A stretch of DNA of 64,000 nucleotides from Cupriavidus gilardii. Its GTDB lineage: Bacteria > Pseudomonadota > Gammaproteobacteria > Burkholderiales > Burkholderiaceae. The stretch covers positions 62,001-126,000 of the forward strand of contig NZ_VZOV01000014.1 of NCBI RefSeq assembly GCF_008801915.1, in the 5' to 3' direction. This document shows, piece after piece, positions 45,059-53,910 of this stretch (its first letter is position 1; the number at the start of each line of letters is the position of its first letter). The translations under genes were made by a program, and so were the position numbers. The notes beneath the pieces are model-generated. The model was given only the letters and a program-made list of their open reading frames with translations, made no database searches and was not told the origin of the DNA.

Positions 45059-45802
45059 TTAGCGGTTCGACAGCAACGCGTTGGCGCGCTGCTCGTTGGC
45101 GTCGGCGCCCTGGATCATCTTGATCTGCATCTCGAAGCGGCGCGCGTTGGCGATCATGTCGACCATCGCCTCGACCGGATTGACGTTGCTGCCTTCGAGC
45201 GCGCCGGCGATCACGCGGACGGTCTGGTCGGTCTCCAGCGGCGCAGCGCCCGGCCGCAGCCGGAACAGGCCGTCGTCGCCGCGTGCGATCGCATCGGGCG
45301 GCGGATTGACCAGCCGCAGCCGGCCCACCTGCGCGAGGCCATTGGCGGTCTCGCCAGGGCCGCGCGCGGTGATGGTGCCGTCGTTGCCGATCGTCACCGT
45401 GGAGCCGGGCGGCACCGCGATCGGGCCGCCGTCGCCGAGCACCTGCAGGCCGTTCGAGGTCAGCAGCTGGCCGTCCGGGCCCACCTGCAGCGAGCCGGCG
45501 CGGGTATAGCCTTCCGCACCGTCGCGCCCCTGCACCGCCAGCCAGCCGTTGCCCTTGATCGCGATATCGAGCGGACGCTCGGTATAGGTCAGGGGTCCGG
45601 CCTTCATGTCGGCGCCCGGCGTGCTGGCCAGCGTGAAGGCGCGGGTGGGCGTCTCCTGCCCGACCACCGGCACCGCGCGGAACATGTTGACCTGCGCCCG
45701 AAAGCCCGTGGTCGACACGTTGGCCAGGTTGTTGGCCACCGCGGCCTGCTGGTCCAGCGTCTGTTTGGCGCCCGACAGGGCGGTGTAGATCAGGCGATCC
45801 AT
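45059..45802 (-). CDS. flgF: Flagellar proximal rod protein FlgF
   Basis: The 247-residue protein begins MDRLIYTALSGAKQTLDQQAAVANNLAN (in part), the FlgF-specific start, includes FRAVPVVGQETPTRAF, and ends with the rod C-terminal helix NPVEAMVDMIANARRFEMQIKMI. AGGAAT precedes the ATG. It is a structural protein of the proximal rod. Confidence 0.96.
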   Translation of the reverse strand: MDRLIYTALSGAKQTLDQQAAVANNLANVSTTGFRAQVNMFRAVPVVGQETPTRAFTLASTPGADMKAGPLTYTERPLDIAIKGNGWLAVQGRDGAEGYTRAGSLQVGPDGQLLTSNGLQVLGDGGPIAVPPGSTVTIGNDGTITARGPGETANGLAQVGRLRLVNPPPDAIARGDDGLFRLRPGAAPLETDQTVRVIAGALEGSNVNPVEAMVDMIANARRFEMQIKMIQGADANEQRANALLSNR

Positions 45803-45846
45803 CTGCGATTCCTATCCAATGCTTGCGGTTACCGCTGACGTGCCGG

Positions 45847-47307
45847 TCAGATGTTGACCAGCGTCTGCAGCACCTGGTCCTGCGCCTGGATGGTCTGCGC
45901 ATTGGCCTGGTAGTTGCGCTGGGCAATGATCAGGTTGACCAGCTGGCCCGACAGATCGACGTTCGACGCTTCCACGGCGTTCGACTGCAGCTGGCCCATG
46001 CTGCCGCCCGGCGAGCCCAGCAGCGGCTGGCCCGAGGCGCCGGTGGCGCTCCAGACGTTGTCGCCCTCGGGCTTGAGCCCTTCGACGTTGCCGAACGAGG
46101 CCATCACGACCTGACCCAGCGACTGGGTCTGCTCGTTCGAATAGCTGCCCAGGATGGTGCCGTCCGCTTCGATCGAGAAGCCCAGCAGCGAGCCCGAGGT
46201 ATAGCCGTTCTGCACGATCGACTTCGGATCGTTGTCGTCGCCGAACTGCGTCGTGCCGGCCAGGTCCAGCTGGATGTTCATCGCGGCGGCGCCGCCGACT
46301 CCGGGGACGGTCACAGGGATCGTTGCGCCGGCCGCGGGAGTTACCAGGGCGCCGTTCAGGTTAAACACCATCTCATTGGGACCGGACAGTTGGGCGCCGG
46401 TGCTGTCCGTCACGTAGACATCCCAGCGCGTACCGTTCGCGCCGGTCGGACCCTTGACGAAATAGGCCGTGACCTGCTTGGCATTGCCGAGCGAGTCGAA
46501 CACCTCGATCGTGCTGCTGTAGTCGAACGTTCCTGCCGCAGGGGGATTGCCGGCCGAGCTAGTGAAGTTAGAGGTGAGCGGATCGACGGTAAAGGTGTCA
46601 CCGTTGTTCATACCCGGGCCCGCTGTCAGCGTCAGGCCGTCTATCGTGAAGGTCGTGCCCGGCTGAGTCACCGTTTGCCCATCAGAACGGGTCAGGGTGT
46701 AATCGGTGCCATCGAAAGACAGCTGGTAGGTGAAGTCCTCCAGCGCCGTTGCGTCGGAAACTGCGACCTGTACCGAACCTGATCCCGTATTAGCGGCGTT
46801 TGCCGTCACGCTGGGATTGCGAGAAGCGGCGCGCGAGTCCAGGTTGTATTGCGCGGTGATGCGGTCGGTGGCCTTCGGCGCCATCTGGGCGCTGGACACC
46901 ACCAGCGGTTGCGGCTGCACGCCGCCGCCCGGCTGCACGCCGGCCGGATAGCCGGTCAGCTGCAGGCCCTGCGCGTTGGTGATGCGGCCGTCGTCGGTGC
47001 GCAGGAACTGGCCGTTGCGCGAGAAGAACACCGAACCGTCGGTGCCGACCATGCGGAAGAAGCCGTTGCCGCCGGTGATCGCGACGTCCAGCGAGCGGCC
47101 GCTCGCCTCGATATTGCCCTGCGTGAACGACTGCACCACCGAGTTCACGCGCGTGCCCAGGCCGACCTTCGAGCCGGCGTAGACGTCGGCGAACTGCGCG
47201 GTCGATTGCTTGAAGCCGACGGTGTTCGCGTTGGCGATGTTGTTGCCGATCACGTCCAGATTCTGTGCCGCGGCGTTGATGCCGCTGACTCCTTGACCGA
47301 AACCCAT
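45847..47307 (-). CDS. flgE: Flagellar hook protein FlgE
   Basis: The 486-residue protein has the hook N-terminus MGFGQGVSGINAAAQNLDVIGNNIANANTVGFK (in part), the D2 region IEVFDSLGNAKQVTAYF, and the C-terminal SNVDLSGQLVNLIIAQRNYQANAQTIQ (in part). It is about 80 residues longer than Salmonella FlgE. The extra length corresponds to residues about 171-245, which closely match a module in FlgK of this genome. AAGGGGAAATC precedes the ATG. It polymerises into the hook. Confidence 0.96.
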   Translation of the reverse strand: MGFGQGVSGINAAAQNLDVIGNNIANANTVGFKQSTAQFADVYAGSKVGLGTRVNSVVQSFTQGNIEASGRSLDVAITGGNGFFRMVGTDGSVFFSRNGQFLRTDDGRITNAQGLQLTGYPAGVQPGGGVQPQPLVVSSAQMAPKATDRITAQYNLDSRAASRNPSVTANAANTGSGSVQVAVSDATALEDFTYQLSFDGTDYTLTRSDGQTVTQPGTTFTIDGLTLTAGPGMNNGDTFTVDPLTSNFTSSAGNPPAAGTFDYSSTIEVFDSLGNAKQVTAYFVKGPTGANGTRWDVYVTDSTGAQLSGPNEMVFNLNGALVTPAAGATIPVTVPGVGGAAAMNIQLDLAGTTQFGDDNDPKSIVQNGYTSGSLLGFSIEADGTILGSYSNEQTQSLGQVVMASFGNVEGLKPEGDNVWSATGASGQPLLGSPGGSMGQLQSNAVEASNVDLSGQLVNLIIAQRNYQANAQTIQAQDQVLQTLVNI

Positions 47308-47399
47308 GATTTCCCCTTGTTACGCGTCGTACGAATTTGCCCGCGCCGGCGCCCGTGGCACCGCCGCGCTGGCGTTCTGTTGAATGCCGATGATTCGGA

Positions 47400-48065
47400 T
47401 TAAAGGATCTTGCGCACGTCGTCGACCAGCGCGGTGTGGCCGCCGCCGATATCGACCAGCACGCCATTGGCATCGCCGCTGATGGCCTGCACCTTGCCGT
47501 AGACCAGCGCCACCGGCTGCACGCTCTTGCCGTCCGCGGTTGCGCTGACCTTGAACGTGTAGTCGCCATCCGGCACGACGCCGCCGGCGTTGTTCTTGCC
47601 GTCCCAGCTCACGTCGTGCACGCCGGCGGTCTGGCCCTTCAGGTCGATGGTGCGCACCACGTTGCCGTCCTTGTCGAGCACGTCGACGGTGACCGCGTCG
47701 GCGGTGGCCGGCAGGTCGATGCCGAACTGGCCCGGCTTGCCGCCGGAGACGGCGACTTCCTTGCCCGGCACCATCACCGTGCGGCCGATCAGCGCGGCCG
47801 AGTCCATCGCGCGGCTGGCGCTGACCTGGTTCAGCAGCTGGGCCAGCGTCGCGTTCATCGTCTGCATGCCGCTGACCGTGCTGATCTGCGCGAGCTGCGA
47901 AGTCAGCTGGGCATTGTCCATCGGCTTGAGCGGATCCTGGTTGTTCATCTGCGTGACGAGCATCTTCAGGAAGTTGTTCTGCAGGTCCGCGGCGCTGGAC
48001 GCGCTGTTGGCCAGCTGGTTGGCGGCGCTGTTGCTGCTGTTGTTGACGGGTGGCGTGGTGGTCAT
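47400..48065 (-). CDS. flgD: Flagellar hook-assembly scaffolding protein FlgD
   Basis: The 221-residue protein has the conserved N-terminal scaffold region (LQNNFLKMLVTQMNNQDPLKPMDNAQLTSQLAQIS, in part), the central GRTVMVPGKEVAV and Tudor/FnIII-like region with DVSWDGKNNAGGVVPDGDYTFKV. It caps the growing hook and is discarded afterwards. It sits between flgC and flgE in canonical order. Confidence 0.95.
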   Translation of the reverse strand: MTTTPPVNNSSNSAANQLANSASSAADLQNNFLKMLVTQMNNQDPLKPMDNAQLTSQLAQISTVSGMQTMNATLAQLLNQVSASRAMDSAALIGRTVMVPGKEVAVSGGKPGQFGIDLPATADAVTVDVLDKDGNVVRTIDLKGQTAGVHDVSWDGKNNAGGVVPDGDYTFKVSATADGKSVQPVALVYGKVQAISGDANGVLVDIGGGHTALVDDVRKIL

Positions 48066-48108
48066 CGTTGGTCCCGTTGATCCGGTTGGTCCGGTCGATA
48101 TGGCGGAA

Positions 48109-48516
48109 TCACTGACCGATGGTCAGCGTCTTGAGCATCATGTTCTTGGCGGAGTTCAACACCTCGACATTGGCCTGGTAGGACCGCGACGCCGAAATCA
48201 TGTTGACCATCTCTTCCACCGGATTGACGTTGGGCATCACCACGTAGCCGTCGGCATTGGCCAGCGGATGCGTGGGGTTGTGCACCATGCGGGGCGGCGA
48301 CGGATCTTCCATCACGCCGCGCACCTGCACGCCGCCGATATCGGCCTGGCCGGGCGTCGGCGCCAGGCCGAACACCACCTGCTTGGCGCGATACGGCTGA
48401 CCGTTGGGCGCCACCGCGCTGTCCGCGTTGGCCAGGTTCGAGGCCGTGACGTTCATGCGTTGCGACTGGGCGGCCATCGCCGAGCCCGTCACGTCGAAGA
48501 TATTCATTGCCGGCAT
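48109..48516 (-). CDS. flgC: Flagellar proximal rod protein FlgC
   Basis: The 135-residue protein starts [31 protein letters not shown] (in part) and ends [29 protein letters not shown] (in part), the standard FlgC termini, with [12 protein letters not shown] between. GAGGAAACC precedes the ATG. It lies seven bases after flgB, second in the rod operon. Confidence 0.96.
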   Translation of the reverse strand: MPAMNIFDVTGSAMAAQSQRMNVTASNLANADSAVAPNGQPYRAKQVVFGLAPTPGQADIGGVQVRGVMEDPSPPRMVHNPTHPLANADGYVVMPNVNPVEEMVNMISASRSYQANVEVLNSAKNMMLKTLTIGQ

Positions 48517-48523
48517 GGTTTCC

Positions 48524-48931
48524 TCACGACTGGATGGCGGCCAACATGCCCTTGATCTTCGAGTTCATCACCGTCAGGCCGAACTCGTACTTGACCGAGT
48601 TGTCGGCGAATGCCACCCGCTCGGTGTCCATCTCGACGGTGTTGCCGTCGATGCTCGATTGCATCGGAATCCGGTACGCCAGCTCGAACTCGCTGGCGAC
48701 CGAGGCCTGGCCCGGCAGATGGCGCGTCGACGTGGTGGACAGCGACACGCCGTTGGCCTGCCGCCCCCGCTCGACCGATTCGGACAGCTGGCTGGCAAAG
48801 TCGAAGTCGCGGGCCTTGAAGCCCGGCGTATCGGCATTGGCGATATTGGCGGCGATCACCGATTGCCGCTGATTGCGCAAGTTCAACGCTTCCTGCTGGA
48901 AACGGAACGACGCATCGAGTCTGTCGATCAT
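48524..48931 (-). CDS. flgB: Flagellar proximal rod protein FlgB
   Basis: The 135-residue protein shows the FlgB pattern [41 protein letters not shown] (in part) and a C-terminal rod helix ([22 protein letters not shown]). It heads the leftward flgBCDEFGHIJ set, driven by a FlhDC-type promoter in the flgB-flgA gap. Confidence 0.95.
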   Translation of the reverse strand: MIDRLDASFRFQQEALNLRNQRQSVIAANIANADTPGFKARDFDFASQLSESVERGRQANGVSLSTTSTRHLPGQASVASEFELAYRIPMQSSIDGNTVEMDTERVAFADNSVKYEFGLTVMNSKIKGMLAAIQS

Positions 48932-49045
48932 GTCCGTATCTCGCTATCTCTCGCTATCGAGGAACGTGTGACGAAACCACGCGCCCCTGCGTCGGCAAAG
49001 GCGTGAGGGCGGCCGGGAATGGACCCGGCCTTCTTTACGGGTGCC

Positions 49046-49138
49046 ATCTTAGGTGGCGGCTGGCCAGTGCAATCGGATGAATAGGACGGGGAAACCTGCG
49101 CATTTCAGGCGGAGGGCGCGCGTGCCGCTGCCTACAAT
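49046..49138. promoter_or_regulatory. Divergent FlhDC-dependent promoters of flgB and flgA
   Basis: A FlhDC-type box with half-sites AATAGG (49080-49085) and CGCATTT (49099-49105) lies in the 323-bp gap. Leftward, a -10 TAAGAT (49051-49046) is 28 nt from the left half-site. Rightward, a -10 TACAAT (49133-49138) is 28 nt from the right half-site. The same 28-nt geometry occurs before flhF and flhB, so one box probably drives both flgB and flgA operons. The rest of the gap shows nothing else. Confidence 0.7.
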
Positions 49139-49254
49139 GAGGTCTCGTTGCCGGACGCCCACTGCCTGCACGCGCGCCTGCCCCCACGCGCGCGCCTGCG
49201 TCCGGCCCGCCGCCTTGTTTCCTGACTTTCCATTTCGCCTGCCGGGATCACGCC

Positions 49255-50019
49255 ATGTTTCGCACGCACCGATCGGCACCACGCCGCCTCGCCTTGCTGG
49301 CGCTCTGCGCGGCGCTGCCATGCACCGCCGCGCTGGCGGCGACCGCCACGACATCGGTCACGACATCTGCCTCGCCACCCCAGGCTGCACAGCCGTCGCC
49401 GTTCACCGACGATCCGGTGCGCGTCGCGGTCGAGCAGTTCCTGCTGCGCGAGACCGCCGGGCTGCCGGGCAAGGCCAGTATCCAGGTGGTGCCGCCCTCG
49501 GGCGGACGCGCGCGCGAATGCGTGGCGCCGCAGCCGTTCCTGCCGGGCGGCGCGGCGGCGTGGGGCCGGGTTTCGGTTGGCGTGCGCTGCGGTGGCGAGC
49601 GGCCGTGGACCCGTTACGTGCAGGCACGCGTCTCGGTGGTGGCTGATTACTATGTCGCCGCGCATGCGCTGGCGCCGGGCCAGCCGATCGGACCGGCCGA
49701 TCTGGAACGGCGCGAGGGCGATCTTGCCGGCCTGCCGCGCGCGGTCGTGACCGACCCGGCGCAGCTCCAAGGCGCGGTCACGGCCAACCGGATCGCGGCC
49801 GGCTCGCCGCTGCGGATGGACATGGTCCGGAAGGCGATCGCGGTCAAGCAGGGTCAGATGGTCGCGGTGACCATCGAAGGCGAGGCCTTCCAGATTCGCA
49901 GCGAGGGCAAGATTCTCGCGGACGCCGCTCCGGGCAACACCGTGCAGGTCCGGCTCAAGAGCGGGCAGGTCGTCAACGGGCTGGTGCGGGACGCCGACAC
50001 GGTGGTGCTGCAGCAATAG
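49255..50019 (+). CDS. flgA: Flagellar P-ring assembly chaperone FlgA
   Basis: The 254-residue precursor has a signal peptide (cleaved near AALAATATT), then an N-terminal region with VEQFLLRETAGLPG and the SAF domain from about residue 125 (VVADYYVAAHALAPGQPIGPADLERREGDLAGLP, in part), followed by AVKQGQMVAVTIEGEAFQIRSEGKILADA (in part). It helps FlgI assemble the P ring in the periplasm. It is divergent from flgB and shares the FlhDC box. Confidence 0.93.
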   Translation: MFRTHRSAPRRLALLALCAALPCTAALAATATTSVTTSASPPQAAQPSPFTDDPVRVAVEQFLLRETAGLPGKASIQVVPPSGGRARECVAPQPFLPGGAAAWGRVSVGVRCGGERPWTRYVQARVSVVADYYVAAHALAPGQPIGPADLERREGDLAGLPRAVVTDPAQLQGAVTANRIAAGSPLRMDMVRKAIAVKQGQMVAVTIEGEAFQIRSEGKILADAAPGNTVQVRLKSGQVVNGLVRDADTVVLQQ

Positions 50020-50091
50020 CCGCCGACATGGCCCCGGCCTCAGCCCCAGCCATCGCCACAGCGTCGTTACAGCGTGTCACAATTCGCGTCC

Positions 50092-50118
50092 TAAAGTTTG
50101 GCGACGCCCCGCCGTTAA
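50092..50118 (+). promoter_or_regulatory. Sigma-28 (FliA) promoter of flgMN
   Basis: TAAAGTTT (50092-50099), an 11-nt spacer and GCCGTTAA (50111-50118) match the FliA consensus in all but one position. It lies 27 nt before the flgM start, so FliA drives its own anti-sigma factor. Confidence 0.88.
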
Positions 50119-50145
50119 GCTGAGCAAACCCAGCAAGGACATCCC

Positions 50146-50454
50146 GTGAAGATCCACCAATCGACCCTGCCGCGCACCGGTGAAGGTGCCGCTGAAAGCA
50201 CTGGACGCACCGCGTCGAGCCCCGTGCCGGGCGCCGCATCGTCCGCGAGCGGCCTGACCATGAGCCCCCTCGGCAGCCAGGTGCGCGATATCGGCTCGCG
50301 CCTGGCCCATGAGGCCGACGGCGACATCGATCAAGCCAAGGTGGACGAGATCCGCCAGGCCATCGCCGAAGGGCGCCTGAAGATGGACCCGAGCAAGATC
50401 GCCGACGGTCTGCTGGCCACGCTGCGCGAATTGACGCAGGACGGCGGCCGCTGA
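50146..50454 (+). CDS. flgM: Anti-sigma-28 factor FlgM
   Basis: The 102-residue protein starts at a GTG with AAGGA upstream. The N-terminal half is low-complexity and likely disordered; the C-terminal helices (KVDEIRQAIAEGRLKMDPSKIADGLLATL, in part) are the FliA-binding FlgM core. It inhibits FliA until the hook is finished and FlgM is exported. It is preceded by a near-perfect sigma-28 promoter and followed by flgN. Confidence 0.95.
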   Translation: MKIHQSTLPRTGEGAAESTGRTASSPVPGAASSASGLTMSPLGSQVRDIGSRLAHEADGDIDQAKVDEIRQAIAEGRLKMDPSKIADGLLATLRELTQDGGR

Positions 50455-50525
50455 TCAGGCTGAACCGGCTGATCTCACTGAACCCGTAGACCCTACCCCC
50501 ACCGATTTCCTTCGACTTCGCGCCC

Positions 50526-50984
50526 ATGAGCCAAGCCCTGATCGCCAGCATGCAGCGGGAAACGCAAGCCATCGCGGCCTTCGTCGATGCCCTGCAGCAG
50601 GAACGCACCGCGATTCGCGCCGGCGACTTCCTGTCGCTGGGCGAGCTGGTGCAGAACAAGCAGGAACTGGCGCAACAGATCGCGCAGCTCGGCACCGCAC
50701 GCCAGGCGCAGATGGCCGCGCTCGGCATCCGCGTCGGCAGCGGCCGGCAACTGGTGGGATTGCATATCGACGAAGGCGTCGCCGCCGCGTGGCGCACGCT
50801 GGTACTGACCGCGCGCGGCGCGGCGGAGGCCAATACGCTGAACGGCGCCGTAGTGTCGGCGCATCTGGAATACACGCAGGACGCGTTGCAGACGCTGCGC
50901 CAGCGCGGCGACACGGCCACCGTCTACGGCCGCAATGGCCGGGCACAGGCCGGTCCGCGCGGCGTCAGCCTGGCCAGCGGCTGA
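50526..50984 (+). CDS. flgN: Flagellar export chaperone FlgN
   Basis: The 152-residue protein is helical (ETQAIAAFVDALQQERTAIRAGDFLSLGELVQNKQELAQQI, in part) with the terminal YGRNGRAQAG motif common to FlgN. It binds FlgK and FlgL C-termini for export. It lies 71 bases after flgM. Confidence 0.92.
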   Translation: MSQALIASMQRETQAIAAFVDALQQERTAIRAGDFLSLGELVQNKQELAQQIAQLGTARQAQMAALGIRVGSGRQLVGLHIDEGVAAAWRTLVLTARGAAEANTLNGAVVSAHLEYTQDALQTLRQRGDTATVYGRNGRAQAGPRGVSLASG

Positions 50985-51013
50985 TTTCTCTCTCTGCGGC
51001 GAAGCGACACACC

Positions 51014-51997
51014 TTACGCCGTCGGCTCGACCGTGCTGGCGCGCCTTCCGCGCGCCTCCAGCAGGAAATACCCCACGACCGCCGGCAGCATCGGCAACAG
51101 GTAGTACATCGCCCGATAGGCCAGCAGCGCGGCCAGCAGCGCGTGGTGCGGCACGCGATCGCCCAGCAGCACCACGAACACCGTCTCGAGCACGCCCAGA
51201 CCGGCAGGGATATGCGCGACCGCGCCGGCGATGCTGCCGATCAGCACCACGCCCAGCACGACCAGCAGCGGCACCGACGACGGCAGCAGCGTCTGGATGA
51301 TGGCCGAGATGGTCAGCCAGTTCGTAATCGACAGCGCGCACTGCATCACGGCGAAACGCAGCGGCGGCAGATGAAAGGCATGGCCGCGCACCGTCCATCG
51401 GCGCCGTCTGGCCCTCGCACACGCGACCAGGTACGCGGCGACCACCGCCAGCAGCGCAAATCCCGCGATCTGCAGCAAGGTGGCATTGAGCCCCCATTCG
51501 GGCGGCAGCACCACGGTGCGAGCGGCCAGCACCGCCCCGAGCAGTGCCAGGTAGCCGATCCAGTTGCTGACCACGCCGATGGTATAGACCGACGCAATCT
51601 GTGCGCCCGACAGTCCCGCTCCCGAATAGAGCCGGTAGCGAATCCCCAGGCCGCCCACCAGCGCGCCGAGGTTCAGGTTGAAGGCATAGCTGACGAAGGC
51701 GATCACCAGCACCCGCGGCGACGACAGCCGATGCCGCGCATACCAGCGGCCCAGCAGGTCGAACGCCGAATGCCAGAAATAGCTGAGCACCACCAGCAGC
51801 GCGGCCGGCGTCAGCGTCCGGTAGTCGTATTCCTGCAGCGTGACCCAGACCTCGGCCCAGTCGACCTCGGCCAGCTTCCTGACCACCAGCACCACCACGA
51901 GCGCGACAAAGGCGATGCCCAGTATGCGGCGCACCTGCGCCCAGCGGCTGCGCCGCCGTGTTCTCGTGTGGTGGTCAGTCGCCTGTCGTGCTGTCAT
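51014..51997 (-). CDS. YbhN/UPF0104-type lysylphosphatidylglycerol synthase transmembrane-domain protein
   Basis: The 327-residue protein has about eight membrane segments in the LPG-synthase TM (UPF0104/YbhN) fold: ILGIAFVALVVVLVVRKL, FVSYAFNLNLGALVGGLGIRYRLYSGAGLS (in part), AVAHIPAGLGVLETVFVVLLG and YRAMYYLLPMLPAVVGYFLLE. It lacks the C-terminal aminoacyl-transferase domain. It follows clsB by 82 bases in the same direction, the same gene pair as clsB-ybhN in Escherichia coli, so a phospholipid-linked membrane role is likely. Confidence 0.88.
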   Translation of the reverse strand: MTARQATDHHTRTRRRSRWAQVRRILGIAFVALVVVLVVRKLAEVDWAEVWVTLQEYDYRTLTPAALLVVLSYFWHSAFDLLGRWYARHRLSSPRVLVIAFVSYAFNLNLGALVGGLGIRYRLYSGAGLSGAQIASVYTIGVVSNWIGYLALLGAVLAARTVVLPPEWGLNATLLQIAGFALLAVVAAYLVACARARRRRWTVRGHAFHLPPLRFAVMQCALSITNWLTISAIIQTLLPSSVPLLVVLGVVLIGSIAGAVAHIPAGLGVLETVFVVLLGDRVPHHALLAALLAYRAMYYLLPMLPAVVGYFLLEARGRRASTVEPTA

Positions 51998-52079
51998 CTG
52001 GTCGCCGTGATCGATTTGCCGTCGTCGTATTGCCGCGTCGTATTGCCGTCATCCTTCCGCGTGATCCCTGTGCCGTCAT

Positions 52080-53300
52080 CTATTCCGCTCCGCCGGCGCC
52101 CCGCTTCAGCACCGGAAATCGCCAGGGCCGGCGCGGCGGCTCGGCGGTAGCGACCACGAGCTTCGGCGTGTGGGCGGGCAGCCAGCCGGCCCATGCGGGG
52201 AAGCGGCGCAGGAAGTGGAACATCAGCGTGGTCGCCGCCAGCTGCAGCGGCGCGCGGCGCGTCTGGCGATTCGGCGGAATCTCGCGGCAGGCATTGGCCA
52301 TCAGCGCGTCGAGGTTCTCGCGCAGGCCACGCGCGAAGCCGGCGTCCCGGATCACCAGGTTGGCTTCCATATTCAGCGACAGGCTCAGCGGATCCAGGTT
52401 GCTGGAGCCGACGGTGGACCAGTCGCGGTCGATCACCGCGACCTTGCCGTGCAGCGGCCGCTCGCAATATTCGAAGATGCGCACGCCGGCGTCCTGCAGA
52501 TGGGCATACAGCATGTCGGCCATCCGCTTGACCCACAGCATGTCGGGATTGCCCTGCAGGATCAGGCGCACGTCGACGCCGCGCTGGGCCGCCTCGCAGA
52601 TCGCGTGCAGCACGCGATAGCCCGGCAGAAAATAGGCGTTGGCGATCACCACCTGATGCCGCGCGGCGCGGATCGCCTGCAGGTACTCCCATTCGATATC
52701 GGTCGGATGCGCGTCGTTGTCGCGTGTGACCAGCCACGCGGCCATATTGCCGGCCGGCGCCGGCGGCGGGACCGCCGGCACCTCGACGTCGCCCGGCGGC
52801 AGCGTCTGCACGAGGAAGCGATGCACCTCGTGGGCGACCGGTCCCTCGACCTCGACCGCATAATCCTGCTTGGCCTGCGGGCCATGGTCGGTCAGGTGCT
52901 GCGCGGAGAAGTTGATGCCGCCGATGAAGGCGATGCGTCCGTCGATCGCCACCAGCTTGCGATGCAGCCGGCGGAACAGATTGGTCCGCACACCGAGCAG
53001 CCGCCGGCGCGGCGCGAAGATATGGAAACGCACGCCGGCCGCGACCATGCCGGCAACGAACGCGGGCGGCAGATCGGGCGAGCCGTAGCCGTCGACGGTG
53101 ATCGCCACATGGACGCCGCGTTTGGCCGCGGCAATCAACGCTTCGCGCAGCGCCACGCCGACGCGGTCGTCGAACAGGATGAAGGTTTCCAGCAGAACGC
53201 TGGTCTGCGCGGCGGCGATCGCGGCAAAGACGCGCGGGAAATATTCGTCGCCGTTTTCCAGCAGGCGGATGCGATTACCGCTGGTTCGGTTGGGGCTCAT
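52080..53300 (-). CDS. clsB: Cardiolipin synthase B (phospholipase-D family)
   Basis: The 406-residue protein has two HKD motifs: HRKLVAIDGRIAFIGGIN and HGKVAVIDRDWSTVGSSNLD. The N-terminus GNRIRLLENGDEYFPRVFAAIAAA is the ClsB start and there are no long N-terminal membrane segments, unlike ClsA. It makes cardiolipin by phosphatidyl transfer at the inner membrane. The start at 53300 gives the family length; 53342 would add a short leader. It sits as a non-flagellar insert within the flagellar cluster, paired with the YbhN-like gene. Confidence 0.92.
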   Translation of the reverse strand: MSPNRTSGNRIRLLENGDEYFPRVFAAIAAAQTSVLLETFILFDDRVGVALREALIAAAKRGVHVAITVDGYGSPDLPPAFVAGMVAAGVRFHIFAPRRRLLGVRTNLFRRLHRKLVAIDGRIAFIGGINFSAQHLTDHGPQAKQDYAVEVEGPVAHEVHRFLVQTLPPGDVEVPAVPPPAPAGNMAAWLVTRDNDAHPTDIEWEYLQAIRAARHQVVIANAYFLPGYRVLHAICEAAQRGVDVRLILQGNPDMLWVKRMADMLYAHLQDAGVRIFEYCERPLHGKVAVIDRDWSTVGSSNLDPLSLSLNMEANLVIRDAGFARGLRENLDALMANACREIPPNRQTRRAPLQLAATTLMFHFLRRFPAWAGWLPAHTPKLVVATAEPPRRPWRFPVLKRGAGGAE

Positions 53301-53393
53301 TTCGATGTCTCGCTGCCAGATTCTCCATGGCAACAAGCACATTCAATGCCACCCGCCGCGGGCCGGCAAGTCCACCGCCAATCACCTCGTCAC

Positions 53394-53411
53394 GACGGCG
53401 GCTTCGCCGTC
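53394..53411. terminator. Short hairpin between flhE and clsB
   Basis: Arms GACGGCG/CGCCGTC with a 4-nt loop lie in the 139-bp gap downstream of flhE. There is no T-tract; it may weakly end the flhFG-fliA-flhE transcript. Confidence 0.3.
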
Positions 53412-53439
53412 ACCTTGCCGCCTTCGCGGCGCCCGCCAT

Positions 53440-53910
53440 TCAGCGATAGCTGACCGTGATCTGGCTGGCCTGCCCTTGCAGCACGGGCGTCAACGGCCCC
53501 TGTCCCGGAATGCGGAACGCAAACACGAAACCCTTGTCGGCATCGTCGCCGCGGAAGGCATCGGTCTTGCCCTCGGGCCCGGGCAGCAGCACGCAACGGT
53601 TGGCATTACAGAGATAGGCTTGCAGATTTGGCGGTGGCACGCGAGCAAAACGGTAACGCCAGCGCACTGCGGTGATCACCCCTTCGGCCTGCGCCAGATA
53701 GCCGCTGGGCAGGATAGGCGCCGACAAGGCCCGCACGCCGCGGCCGTACAGCGCCGGCGCGGACACCGATGCGGTCCATGCATGGCGCGAGTCGCCGCCG
53801 AAATTGGTGTGCATCAGCGACGAAGCCGCGACGGCAGGCGAGATCACCGCCACGGCCGCCGAGGCGATCGCCACGATCGACCCGAACGCGCGACCTGCCA
53901 TGCGGGCCAT
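53440..53910 (-). CDS. flhE: Flagellar protein FlhE
   Basis: The 156-residue precursor has a signal peptide and aligns by eye with enterobacterial FlhE: the AVRWRY segment, the cysteine pair in LCNANRCVLL, and the C-terminal IPGQGPLTPVLQGQASQITVSYR (in part), which parallels VPGGGRLIPALKVQSNQVIVNYR (in part). FlhE is periplasmic and helps prevent leakage through the flagellar export gate. The ATG shares a base with the fliA stop (TGATG), indicating coupling. Its place after fliA rather than after flhA differs from the enteric flhBAE order. Confidence 0.85.
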   Translation of the reverse strand: MARMAGRAFGSIVAIASAAVAVISPAVAASSLMHTNFGGDSRHAWTASVSAPALYGRGVRALSAPILPSGYLAQAEGVITAVRWRYRFARVPPPNLQAYLCNANRCVLLPGPEGKTDAFRGDDADKGFVFAFRIPGQGPLTPVLQGQASQITVSYR

